Shown here: positions 27,517-35,444 of the stretch, one piece after another | Layout: the number at the start of each line of letters is the position of its first letter | How positions within the stretch are numbered: the stretch's first letter is position 1 | Source: Candidatus Iainarchaeum andersonii SCGC AAA011-E11 | Lineage (GTDB): Archaea; Iainarchaeota; Iainarchaeia; Iainarchaeales; Iainarchaeaceae | Direction: 5' to 3' | Assembly: GCA_000402355.1 (NCBI GenBank) | Contig: AQRS01000042.1 | Coordinates: 22,790 to 74,786 of the forward strand | DNA: 51,997 bases | Notes under the pieces: generated by a model | Seen by the model: only the letters and a program-made list of their open reading frames with translations | Told to the model about the DNA's origin: nothing | Database searches by the model: none | Translations under genes and position numbers: made by a program

Positions 27517-27548
27517 CTTTTTCTTTCCTTTAACAAGGAAAGAAAAAG
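27517..27548. repeat. Perfect 14-bp hairpin, family H (copy 2)
   Basis: CTTTTTCTTTCCTT (27517-27530) pairs exactly with AAGGAAAGAAAAAG (27535-27548) around loop TAAC and is followed by CCAAAAAGAAAGGTGTAA, as in the copy at 16418. It lies between the stop of the archaeosortase gene and the promoter of giant 3, so it could end the first transcript, regulate the second, or both. Confidence 0.65.
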
Positions 27549-27581
27549 CTTTACCAAAAAGAAAGGTGTAATTTCGGGGTT

Positions 27582-28145
27582 TCAGTGTGCTTTTTTTGTT
27601 GCCCAGCCGAACCACACGTAATAAAACCCGGCAATCACCACGAACAGGAAAACCCTGAACAAAATGTCATGCGAGAAATTGCCCGCGTCAAGCCCGAGCC
27701 ACGCGATTATCAAAATGCTTGAGATTATGCGCGCAAAATTGAAAGCAACCAATACAATGGCCGCCGCGGCAACCCCGATGAGCCTTTTCCTCAAATCAAT
27801 TCCGAAGCTGGCGAGCACCGCGCTCCAGACGATGGTTAATTCGAGAATGCCGGTGCACAAATAACTGAAACCGAGGGGCGCGGCAAAAGAATCAAGGTAA
27901 ACGAGCACAGGCTCCCCCGCAACAACAACGCCTTTGAAGCCCAGCAATTTCAGGAACCAGAGAGTCGCGGAAGCAAAGAACCCCTCGAACCATTCCAATG
28001 GAAAAAGCGAGAACACGAACCCGAAAAAAAGGAAAAGCACGACAATCGCGGCGATGAATTTTCCCGCCTGCAGAGCGTCCTTCCGCGAAAACATTTCCGT
28101 GCCATTTGCTTTTTTCATGGTTGCGTCCCCTGATGTGCGGCTCAT
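27582..28145 (-). CDS. Archaeosortase/exosortase-family membrane protease
   Basis: This 187-residue protein is polytopic, with about five or six membrane segments. It carries the three catalytic landmarks of the family, each near a membrane face: Cys in YLCTGILE, Arg in FNFARIISS and His in FSHDILFR. Family members are transpeptidases that cut tripartite C-terminal signals (short motif, membrane helix, basic tail) and transfer surface proteins to a membrane lipid. I start it at ATG 28145, whose ATGA overlaps the stop of the preceding membrane-protein gene (translational coupling). A longer reading from 28481 runs antisense inside that gene and is rejected. The 1524-residue protein at 41371-45945 has a C-terminus of the right form and may be a substrate; the giants do not. 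Confidence 0.8.
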   Translation of the reverse strand: MSRTSGDATMKKANGTEMFSRKDALQAGKFIAAIVVLFLFFGFVFSLFPLEWFEGFFASATLWFLKLLGFKGVVVAGEPVLVYLDSFAAPLGFSYLCTGILELTIVWSAVLASFGIDLRKRLIGVAAAAIVLVAFNFARIISSILIIAWLGLDAGNFSHDILFRVFLFVVIAGFYYVWFGWATKKAH

Positions 28146-29008
28146 TTCAGTTCCTTGTGAATAAGCACCGCGAGATAATTGTTCGCAACCCCATACATCG
28201 CGCCCATAAAAACGTTCACCAGAGTAGGCAGTATCACCGCGAGTGCAATGAATCCCGTGTAAATTCCCGCGAGTTTTCCGAGCTCGGAAAAAGCGTAAAC
28301 AAGCGTGACGTTCGCGACCGCAAAAATAGCGAAAAGCCCCGCAGCCGGAACAATGACCCGCATTGCCTTTCCACTTGTTTCCTCCCAGCTCGCGGAAAGC
28401 GATTCGAGCACGTTCTTTTCCTCGGTGAAAAATATCGGGAAAGCCATGAGCAGGCGCGCAAAATTCCTTATGGTTACGCAAACATAAGCAAGCAGCAGCG
28501 TGAGTATGGCAAGGCTCACGAAATTCGCGAGCGCTTCGGAAAACTGCTGTGCTGTGCCCTGCAGAAAAGAAAGCGCAGCCGCCGCCAATGGGAGCAGCAA
28601 AAATTTTTTGTCGTAAAGCGAAAAGGCGCCCGCAAGGGTAGAGGCAATTATGAGCACGTAAGAGTGCAGCTTTTTCCTGGAATCAAATTTTCCCGTTTTG
28701 AACCCGAACTGCCGCAGCGCCGCCCTGATTATCAGCAGGTAAATGTAAACTGCCGCAATGCTTGCCGCTGCCGCAAGCGGAAAAAGCATGAGGTTAACCC
28801 CAGCATACTTATCCTGCAGCTGCTGCGCGGGCGCATCTTCAATGTACGGGATGCTGAAAAAATCCTGCCCCAAAAAATAAGAGTACGCCATTATTGAAAC
28901 CGCTGAAACGAGGAGCTGAAGGGAAAGCAGGATGGCAAAATATTTCATTGCCGCCTTATTTGGGCGCCACGCATTGAAAGAATTTGAAATCAGCTCGACA
29001 GAATCCAT
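28142..29008 (-). CDS. Polytopic membrane protein coupled to the archaeosortase (288 aa)
   Basis: It has about six hydrophobic segments: about 24-44, 73-95, 112-146 (broken by DKK), 162-182, 218-240 and 245-268. The stretch FFTEEKNVLESLSASWE before the fifth segment recalls archaeal DUF4013/DUF7847-like membrane families, but I cannot assign it firmly. A TATA-like ATACTTATTAG at 29024-29034 lies about 20 nt ahead of ATG 29008, so the message is probably leaderless. Its stop codon overlaps the start codon of the archaeosortase gene, so the two proteins are made together and may act together. Confidence 0.7.
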   Translation of the reverse strand: MDSVELISNSFNAWRPNKAAMKYFAILLSLQLLVSAVSIMAYSYFLGQDFFSIPYIEDAPAQQLQDKYAGVNLMLFPLAAAASIAAVYIYLLIIRAALRQFGFKTGKFDSRKKLHSYVLIIASTLAGAFSLYDKKFLLLPLAAAALSFLQGTAQQFSEALANFVSLAILTLLLAYVCVTIRNFARLLMAFPIFFTEEKNVLESLSASWEETSGKAMRVIVPAAGLFAIFAVANVTLVYAFSELGKLAGIYTGFIALAVILPTLVNVFMGAMYGVANNYLAVLIHKELK

Positions 29009-29099
29009 GCAACCGGCCTTTTACGCTAATAAGTATCATGTTCACGAATAAAAAATAGCCGTTTCCGAAAAAACGCAAAGCCCAATTTTTCCAGGCCGT

Positions 29100-29215
29100 G
29101 CGCGCTAATATAAAAGTATAATAATAAGAATCCCCATCTATTTCTCAAACAACCCAACCCCCTACGAGGGTTCCGTTGACGGTGTCGTTGAACCAGGCTA
29201 TTGGTGATTTGCGCA
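29100..29215 (+). promoter_or_regulatory. Promoter and roughly 70-90-nt leader of the pilus operon
   Basis: An AT-rich TATA region, TAATATAAAAGTATAATAAT, lies at 29106-29125, yet the first ATG is at 29216. The implied leader is unusually long for this window. It contains GGTTC...GAACC arms (about 29169-29194) that could form a small hairpin. In-frame TTG (29201) and GTG (29204) codons precede the ATG, and a stop at 29189 limits further extension. Confidence 0.4.
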
Positions 29216-31492
29216 ATGAAGATAGGAGGTTTCGAAGTAGGCCCTTATGTCGTGAAGGACGAGGGCGGCAAGAGAATGCTCATTATTGACGCGCGCGACG
29301 CCTTCTATACTCCTTCAATTGCCGATGACAGGAACGCGCGCTACCACGTCCTGAAGGTCCTTTCCGAAGTCGAGGCGGACATCGTTGTCCTTGCCGAAGT
29401 TTACGAGCGCGTTTACGATGAGAAGCAGACGCAGATGCTCTCGGAAATCGCCTCCATGTACCAGAAGTTTGAGGTGGAAAACATCTGGAGCTACGCTCAT
29501 TTGGGAGATCCGAAAAAGGAATCCGAAAAGGATTTTGGGGAACGCCACAACATCATTGTGCGCATAACGCATGACGAGCTTTTGTTCGACCCGATTCTCT
29601 CGTACATCCGGCTGCTTCAGCAGATAAGCAATGAAAGGCAGAGGCTTGACTCGGTTCCCGCGGAGCAGCGCACCCAGCTTTTCCTCGGCACACTGATGCA
29701 TGTGAAGGAGAAGTTCGAGTCAACAGAGCTCATAAAAAAATCGAAAGTGATACTTTCAAAGCTCGAGAAAGTTCCGGACACGAACGAATTGTACAGGAGC
29801 TTCTTCGAGGCGCAGGTGAAGCCGAGCTTCATTGGTTCAAGATTGGTTTTCGGCGAGGAGGAGCAGCTCGAGCTTCTTGACGAGTACTCGGTCAAGGACG
29901 CAACCGTGCAGATATTCAAGCACCCGAACAAGGTTGAAAAGCTCTACTTCGTCAACCTGCCCGAATACTCTTTGTTCCCGGAAAAATATTTTTTGCTCAG
30001 CAAAACAAAGGAAACAGTCGCAACCTACAAGCCCGGCCGCGCGTCACTTTCAGAGGTCGCGAAAAGCAGGCGCTATTTCGAAAGGATTTACCAGTCAACA
30101 ATAAGGGACATTGCGAAGCACGAAAACATTTCAATAACCAACGACGAAATAATTGATTTGAGCCAGATTGTCGCGCGCTACACAGTCGGTTATGGGGTCC
30201 TGGAAATCCTTCTCTCTGACAGGAGGATTACGGACATTTACATCGACTCGCCGATCGGGGACAAAAGGATTTATTTGGTGCATTCGGAGTTCGGGCAGTG
30301 CCAGACCAACATAATTTACACGCAGGAAGAGGCGGATTCGTTTTCCTCAAAACTCAGGGCAATGTCCGGAAGGCCTTTTGATGAGGCCCATCCGGTGCTT
30401 GACTTTGATTTGCCCGACCTTGAAACAAGGGTTGCGGCAATAGGCCCTCCCCTTGCGCCCGACGGAACCGCGTTTGCGTTCAGGCTGCACAAGACAACGC
30501 CATGGACGCTCGCACAGTTCGTGGACGTCAAATATTTGCCCCCGCTTGCAGCCGGCCTGCTTTCCTTCTTCGTTGACCAGCAGGCAACAATGCTCGTTAC
30601 CGGTTCAAGGGGTTCCGGAAAAACTTCGCTGATGAGCAGCCTAATGCTTGAGATTTCACAGAACTCCCGCATAATAGTCCAGGAGGACACGCTTGAGCTG
30701 CCGGGAAACTACCTGAAGAGCATCGGCTTCAACATCCAGAGGCTCAAGACAAGGTCTCCCATCGGGGCGCGCGAAAACGACAGTGAAATCGCACCTGAAG
30801 AAGCGCTCCGAACCGCTTTGAGGCTCGGCGATTCCGCCCTCATTGTCGGCGAGGTAAGGAGCAAGGAAGCAAAAGTTTTGTACGAGGCGATGCGTGTCGG
30901 CGCCGCGGGAAACATTGTAATGGGCACAATTCATGGTGATAGTGCCTACAGCGTGTGGGACCGCGTTGTGAATGATTTGGAGGTCCCCAATACTTCGTTC
31001 AAGGCAACCGATATCGTTGTTGTTGCGCGCCCCATAAGGTTCAAGGGAAGCCTCGAGAGGCACCGCCGCATTGTCCAAGTAACGGAAGTGAAGAAGCACT
31101 GGATAACAGACCCCGAACGCGAGGGCGGCCTTCTTGACCTGATGACTTATGACGCGAAAAAGGACAATCTCGAGCTGCTTGAGGACAACCTCAAGGAAAG
31201 CAACATTTTCTCGAAAATCAGCGGCATGTCCGGCCTTACAATAGACCAGATATGGAAAAGCATACGCATGAACGGCGAATCAAAAGGGTATCTGGTAGAG
31301 CTCAAGAACCAGCTTAAGCTGCCGGAGCTGCTTGAAGCCGAAAACACCGTTGCCGCGAACAACAAGCTCATGCTTTTGAAGGAAGACCAATTGGAGGAAT
31401 ACGGTTCCGTTGACTACAACGACGTTTTGGGCGAGTGGAAAAACTGGGTAAAAAATTACCTTGTGAAGCGCATAAAGAGGAGGCACACATAA
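29216..31492 (+). CDS. Type II/IV secretion (pilus assembly) ATPase, GspE/TadA/VirB11 superfamily
   Basis: This is a hexameric-type secretion ATPase of 758 residues that would power pilin polymerisation at the inner face of the membrane. Walker A is GSRGSGKTS at about residue 463, an acidic QEDTLELP stretch follows, Walker B is ALIVGEVRS near 539 and the His box is GTIHGDSA near 569. The first 300 residues are a lineage-specific N-terminal region with charged helices. A C-terminal extension of about 100 residues follows the core (GSVDYNDVLGEWKNW, then a basic tail). ATG 29216 is preferred over the TTG/GTG codons just upstream. It overlaps the next gene (TAATG), which encodes the membrane platform. 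It is the first gene of the first pilus-like operon. Confidence 0.9.
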   Translation: MKIGGFEVGPYVVKDEGGKRMLIIDARDAFYTPSIADDRNARYHVLKVLSEVEADIVVLAEVYERVYDEKQTQMLSEIASMYQKFEVENIWSYAHLGDPKKESEKDFGERHNIIVRITHDELLFDPILSYIRLLQQISNERQRLDSVPAEQRTQLFLGTLMHVKEKFESTELIKKSKVILSKLEKVPDTNELYRSFFEAQVKPSFIGSRLVFGEEEQLELLDEYSVKDATVQIFKHPNKVEKLYFVNLPEYSLFPEKYFLLSKTKETVATYKPGRASLSEVAKSRRYFERIYQSTIRDIAKHENISITNDEIIDLSQIVARYTVGYGVLEILLSDRRITDIYIDSPIGDKRIYLVHSEFGQCQTNIIYTQEEADSFSSKLRAMSGRPFDEAHPVLDFDLPDLETRVAAIGPPLAPDGTAFAFRLHKTTPWTLAQFVDVKYLPPLAAGLLSFFVDQQATMLVTGSRGSGKTSLMSSLMLEISQNSRIIVQEDTLELPGNYLKSIGFNIQRLKTRSPIGARENDSEIAPEEALRTALRLGDSALIVGEVRSKEAKVLYEAMRVGAAGNIVMGTIHGDSAYSVWDRVVNDLEVPNTSFKATDIVVVARPIRFKGSLERHRRIVQVTEVKKHWITDPEREGGLLDLMTYDAKKDNLELLEDNLKESNIFSKISGMSGLTIDQIWKSIRMNGESKGYLVELKNQLKLPELLEAENTVAANNKLMLLKEDQLEEYGSVDYNDVLGEWKNWVKNYLVKRIKRRHT

Positions 31493-33855
31493 TGCCTTCA
31501 GGGCGCGAGTTTTCAGGGGAAGAGAGGCAGACCGCGAGCATCGGCGAGCTCTACGAAAAAATAACTGTTTCTTCAAAGGACTTCGAGGAAGGCGAGAGGA
31601 AGCTCGAAAAAAAAATCGAGCACCCGTTTGTGAGGCTGTGCAGGCGCCTCCACGCGTACTCCCCTTCATTCGGGAACGGCGGCATTTTAACCGCCGAGAA
31701 CAAATCCGCAATGGATTTTTTGGGCTGGAAACTTACGGCTGAGGAATACACCGCGGCCGCAAAAATCGTGCTGGTTGTTTCGCTCGGATTGGCGTTTCTT
31801 GCCGGCATGGTTGTGCTCTTCACTCCATTGATTGACGTGGTTGCGCTGCTCACGGGCGGCGGGGTAACAGCGCTCATTTTTTCCTTCATGCCTTTTCTTC
31901 TCGTTGCTTCCGCAGTGATTTATTATTTCCAGATGTACCCGCAGATTGAGGCGAAGCGCGAACAGACAAAAGCGCTCACTTATGTTCCCGAAATGATGGG
32001 CTACATGATTATGTCCATAAAGCTCGTGCCGAACCTCGAGAAGGCGATCGAGTTTGCCGCGGAGCACGGCAGGGGAAAAATCGCGGACGACTTCAAGAAC
32101 CTGATTTGGGAGGTCCAGATTGGCGTCCACAATTCTATTTCGGAAGGCCTTGACGCCTTGGCTTACCGCTGGGGAAAGCACAGCGAGGAATTCAAGCGCG
32201 CGCTCATGAGGATACGCGCATCAGTAATCGAAAACACGGAAGCGAAAAGATACGCGCTGCTTGACCAGACAATGACGGAAATGCTTGAGAGCATCCGCTC
32301 CAAAATGGAGCAGTACGCCCGCAACCTCTCACAGCCGAGCACGCTGCTCTTCTACATCGGGATTCTCCTGCCTTTGCTCCTCATAATAATTCTTCCCGTC
32401 GGCAGCTCGTTTTCCGGCGCGCCGCTCGCAAACCCCCTCGTGCTTTTCCTGATTTACAACATCATAATTCCATTGGTGACGATTGCGTTTGCCTACAGCC
32501 TGATCCAGAACAAGCCGCCGACTTATGAGGCTCCCGTGATTCCGGACAATTACCCCGGGCTTCCCCCAAAGTGGAAGGCAAGAATCGGGGGCACATTTGT
32601 GGACATCAGGTTCATTGCAGCGGCAATAGCCGTGCTCGGCTTGGTTTCGTGTTTCGTTGTCTCTACACAAGGGATTCCGCCCAAAAGCCTTTATGGCGCG
32701 CTTGGCCTGGATGAACAAAAGTACAAGCCTCTTGTGGCGCCTGACAAGTCAAAGGAGCAGGTTCTTGTTGCGGCGGGAAGAAACCCGAGTTACTTCGCAT
32801 TGGATGAAACCGGCTTGAGGTACGGGCAACTGCTGGGCCAGCGCCTTCCGGGCGCTGAAACCGATGAGGACAGGCAGAAAATAATCGAGACCGTTAAAAA
32901 GGATGTTCTTGCGGAGGAGCAGATATTCTTTTCGCAGAGCCGGAACGACGTCGCGCCTTACAAGCTCGTTTTTGGCCTGCTCATAACCTTTTCCCTGGTG
33001 CTTTACGTGCTTCTTTTCTACTCCAGCATCTACAAGAAAAAGGCGCAGGAAGATGTCCAGGAAATGGAGTCCGAATTCAAGGACTCGCTTTACGTGCTTG
33101 CCTCGAGGATGGGCGAGAACAAGCCCGTCGAGGTTGCATTGAAGCATGTGCAGGAATTCCTGCCTGATGCAAAGGTCTCGAAAACAATTTTCGCGAGAAC
33201 CCTTGACAACATAAACCTCCTAGGCATGCCGCTCGAGTCCGCGGTCTTTGACAAGGATTATGGCTCGGTTTCAAAAATCCCCTCAAACATAATCCGCGGC
33301 TCAATGAAGATGCTGATTGACTCGGTCCAGCTCGGGGTCAATGTTGCCGCCAGAACAATGATTTCGCTTTCAATCCAATTGCGCAACTCCGAGAAAGTCA
33401 ACGAAACACTGAAAATCCTTGTTTCTGATATAACAGGCACGATGAAGACAATGACGATTTTCATTGCGCCCATAGTCCTTGGAATAACCACGAGCCTCCA
33501 GAGAATAGTGATTGTCACCATTTCATCCATTGCGTCTCAAGGAGCGTCTTCGGCCGCCTCAAGCAGCGCGCTCGCTGCTTCTGGAAGCTCGTTTTCCGGG
33601 CTGAGCGTTTCGGGCCTGGTTTCCTCCGAGGCAATAGCCGGAATCGCCTCGCCAACGCAGTTCATAATCATTGTAGCGCTGTACATAGTCGAGCTAGTCT
33701 TCATTCTGGGTTACTTCACCACAAAAATAGAGGAAGACAATGATTTGCTCGTGAAAATCAACATCGCGAAGTTCATGCCCATTGCAATCACAATATTTGT
33801 TTTGAGCATGCTGATATCCAACCTCCTGCTTGCCACGGGAGGCACGGGCGCATGA
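31492..33855 (+). CDS. Fused double GspF/TadC-type platform protein (787 aa)
   Basis: The start is ATG 31492, which overlaps the stop of the ATPase gene and has a GAGGAGG ribosome-binding site. The protein contains two T2SSF-like units: residues about 165-310 (VPEMMGYMIMSIKLVPNLEKA ... SQPSTLLFYIGILLPLLLII) and about 534-690 (YVLASRMGENKPVEVALKHV ... MKTMTIFIAPIVLGITTSL). Each is bordered by membrane helices. The usual family unit is single, so this is an internal duplication or fusion. The second pilus locus in the window has two separate platform genes instead. A Ser/Ala/Gly-rich loop (GASSAASSSALAASGSSF) follows the second unit, then two more membrane helices. It would anchor the ATPase and feed pilins into the filament. 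Confidence 0.88.
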   Translation: MPSGREFSGEERQTASIGELYEKITVSSKDFEEGERKLEKKIEHPFVRLCRRLHAYSPSFGNGGILTAENKSAMDFLGWKLTAEEYTAAAKIVLVVSLGLAFLAGMVVLFTPLIDVVALLTGGGVTALIFSFMPFLLVASAVIYYFQMYPQIEAKREQTKALTYVPEMMGYMIMSIKLVPNLEKAIEFAAEHGRGKIADDFKNLIWEVQIGVHNSISEGLDALAYRWGKHSEEFKRALMRIRASVIENTEAKRYALLDQTMTEMLESIRSKMEQYARNLSQPSTLLFYIGILLPLLLIIILPVGSSFSGAPLANPLVLFLIYNIIIPLVTIAFAYSLIQNKPPTYEAPVIPDNYPGLPPKWKARIGGTFVDIRFIAAAIAVLGLVSCFVVSTQGIPPKSLYGALGLDEQKYKPLVAPDKSKEQVLVAAGRNPSYFALDETGLRYGQLLGQRLPGAETDEDRQKIIETVKKDVLAEEQIFFSQSRNDVAPYKLVFGLLITFSLVLYVLLFYSSIYKKKAQEDVQEMESEFKDSLYVLASRMGENKPVEVALKHVQEFLPDAKVSKTIFARTLDNINLLGMPLESAVFDKDYGSVSKIPSNIIRGSMKMLIDSVQLGVNVAARTMISLSIQLRNSEKVNETLKILVSDITGTMKTMTIFIAPIVLGITTSLQRIVIVTISSIASQGASSAASSSALAASGSSFSGLSVSGLVSSEAIAGIASPTQFIIIVALYIVELVFILGYFTTKIEEDNDLLVKINIAKFMPIAITIFVLSMLISNLLLATGGTGA

Positions 33856-34307
33856 ATTCCAATGCGCAGGCCTTCGAGGTCTACAGGCTCCTCATAGGCG
33901 CGATAATAGCGCTCCTCATTCTCGTGATAATCGTTGGCGCAATAAATTATTTCGACAACCTGACAATTGACGTGAGCAGGCAGAGGTTTTTCAGCGGGCT
34001 CTCGAATGCGGTTGACCAGCCGAACGGCGAATCACTCATGATTGAGGGCGTGGTTTTCCGGCGCGGCGAAGCCTTCACTTCGCGCGCACTCGCTCTGCAG
34101 ATGGGCATCGGCGAGGACTGCGTTGAATTTGCGGGCAATGATTCCTCGGGAATTTCCCTGGGAGACGGCATAGTCACTGTAAAGGAAAAGCTGAAGACCG
34201 ACGTTTTCGTGAAGTGCGAAACAAACAGCCAGGAAAGCCCCGCAATCGCGGTTCCAAGCGGCTGCGAAATTGCCTGCGAAATAGGCTTCGGCGAACCGAT
34301 AGGCTGA
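33852..34307 (+). CDS. Pilin-like single-pass protein (151 aa)
   Basis: The start overlaps the platform gene stop (ATGA). The N-terminus MNSNAQAFEVYRLLIGAIIALLILV resembles the processed helix of archaeal pilins: a short leader, a polar residue cluster, then one long hydrophobic helix at about 12-31. It lacks the clear K-G-Q cleavage motif of its neighbours. The exterior part has four Cys (EDCVEF, VKCETN, GCEIAC) that could give two disulfides. It is the last gene before the AT-rich island, and a hairpin overlaps its stop codon. A minor pilin is the likely role. Confidence 0.75.
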   Translation: MNSNAQAFEVYRLLIGAIIALLILVIIVGAINYFDNLTIDVSRQRFFSGLSNAVDQPNGESLMIEGVVFRRGEAFTSRALALQMGIGEDCVEFAGNDSSGISLGDGIVTVKEKLKTDVFVKCETNSQESPAIAVPSGCEIACEIGFGEPIG

Positions 34308-34338
34308 GGCAAAAAAACAAGACAGTGGAATTGCCTCA
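34305..34338 (+). terminator. Hairpin at the end of the first pilus gene block
   Basis: TGAGGCAA (34305-34312, including the stop codon) pairs with TTGCCTCA (34331-34338) around an 18-nt loop. The same sequence forms the first copy of an imperfect direct repeat (34305-34334 and 34348-34373). It may end transcription or mark the junction of inserted DNA. Confidence 0.4.
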
Positions 34339-34652
34339 CGCAGTGTTTGAGGCAGGAAAGACAATAGAATTGCACGCTGCAGCTCCTGCAACTCTTTCAA
34401 TGACATCCTTGGTCCTAAGTCGCCGGCATTCAATTCAAACAATTGCCAGCAGTTTTCCTTTGCAGTGATTTCAGCCAACAGGGTTTTTCCCAAGCCAGTG
34501 TTTCCAAAAAACAACAATGGCTTTTGCTTTACTCCATTCTTCCAGCCATCACTCCACTTTTTTACGGCAGCAACTGCTGAAGGATTTCCCACAATCTCGG
34601 AAAATTTTTGCGGAGCAAACTTTTCAGTCCAAAGCATTGCTTTTTCAGGCAT
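34336..34652 (-). pseudogene. rfcL: Broken 5' fragment of replication factor C large subunit
   Basis: The first 76 codons from ATG 34652 read as the N-terminus of the archaeal clamp-loader large subunit: LWTEKFAPQKFSEIVGNPSA, PLLFFGNTGLGKT (Walker A) and LFELNAGD. Around 34417-34423 the frame shifts. The following residues continue only in the next frame as LRTKDVIERVAGAAA, the expected continuation of NASDLR. A stop codon follows at 34336-34338. The product would be about 100 residues instead of the usual 400-500, with no Walker B. It is a remnant and presumably a working copy exists elsewhere. Its base composition is more AT-rich than the pilus genes on either side. Confidence 0.8.
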
Positions 34653-34697
34653 ATTGAGTATTCCTATTAAAAAATTTTAATAACCAAAATTGTTCTA

Positions 34698-35240
34698 ATG
34701 GCTCACAAGGTAACTCCTTCAAGGAGAAAGTTTAGGATTGCAAAAGAATTTGCAAGGGCTTTGGCTGCTGATTTGGGAAAAGACTTGAAAGCTGTTTTTG
34801 TTACCGGAAGCGTTGCAGCAAACATGGCAAATCCAAGGTCAGACATCGACATTGTAGTTATTGTTAAAAACCCAGACCACTACTTTCACTTTCCAACGGC
34901 AGAACGCATATTTCGCAAATGCGCTGCAACTGGTGGAGAACACAATATAGACTTCTTTGTTGTTGACACTAAAACTTTCGGAAATCCTGGAAAAGATCGT
35001 ATTGTTCAAAAATGGCCTGCTGGATATGCTATGCAAAAAGGGGCTTTGCCAATCTTTGGGGATAGAAAGTACTTGCAAAGGCTTGCTGGAAAATTCTACA
35101 ACCTGCCAAACAAGGAAAGAGTGCTTGGAAAGTATGTTCCGCTAAAGGAAGGGCTTTTGCCCGGAGAAAAACTACTACTACACAACAGGATAAAGTTCAA
35201 GCGTTCGAAGAAAGGATTGCAGCGTTTTTCTCCTCGCTGA
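34698..35240 (+). CDS. Nucleotidyltransferase of the polymerase-beta (MNT-like) fold
   Basis: The protein has 180 residues. The active-site pattern is clear: GSVAANMANPRSDIDIVV (GSx...DxD, the two metal-binding Asp) and a later Asp in HNIDFFVVD. Such small enzymes transfer nucleotides to proteins or small molecules; many are partners of HEPN toxins, but no HEPN gene is seen here. A TATA-like ATTTTAATAACC lies about 20 nt before ATG 34698. Its 3' end overlaps an antisense helix-turn-helix fragment. It is the only intact gene in the AT-rich island that splits the pilin genes, so it may have arrived with the island. The substrate is unknown. Confidence 0.75.
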   Translation: MAHKVTPSRRKFRIAKEFARALAADLGKDLKAVFVTGSVAANMANPRSDIDIVVIVKNPDHYFHFPTAERIFRKCAATGGEHNIDFFVVDTKTFGNPGKDRIVQKWPAGYAMQKGALPIFGDRKYLQRLAGKFYNLPNKERVLGKYVPLKEGLLPGEKLLLHNRIKFKRSKKGLQRFSPR

Positions 35241-35393
35241 ATCAATATTCCAGCAGATTTTGATTTTAATGCTTGAGCAGGCAGGCATTGCATAGACTGT
35301 TTGCTTCACGCGTTTTAAACTCACAACACCCAACTTTTTCAACTGGCTAAAATCCCTGCTGATTGCTTCCTGAGGCCTGTTCAATTGTTCCAC
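35178..35393 (-). pseudogene. Helix-turn-helix regulator fragment
   Basis: The stretch LNRPQEAISRDFSQLKKLGV followed by VSLKRVKQTVYA reads like a winged helix-turn-helix of a transcriptional regulator. The frame is open upstream to a stop at 35424-35426, but the region before GTG 35393 overlaps the TATA box of the divergent pilin gene, so the N-terminus looks truncated. The 3' part overlaps the end of the nucleotidyltransferase gene. I consider it more likely a remnant than a working gene. If functional, it would be a short regulator or antitoxin. Confidence 0.4.
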
Positions 35394-35405
35394 AACTGCT
35401 GAAAC

Positions 35406-35416
35406 ATTTATATATG
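35406..35416 (+). promoter_or_regulatory. TATA box for the KGQ pilin at 35445
   Basis: ATTTATATATG at 35406-35416 is centred about 34 nt before ATG 35445, giving a leader of under 10 nt. It restarts transcription after the island. Confidence 0.55.
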
Positions 35417-35444
35417 TCTTATTTCATTACGTTTACTGACTCGC

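Noticed and set aside
28146..28481. Longer N-terminus for the archaeosortase gene
   Set aside because: The extension lies inside the coupled membrane-protein gene in another frame and has a Gly/Arg/Cys composition typical of an out-of-frame reading. The ATGA overlap gives a better start.
34032..34335. Continuation of the replication factor C frame to 206 codons
   Set aside because: Beyond the frameshift the open frame is simply antisense to the pilin-like gene and has no similarity to the clamp loader.
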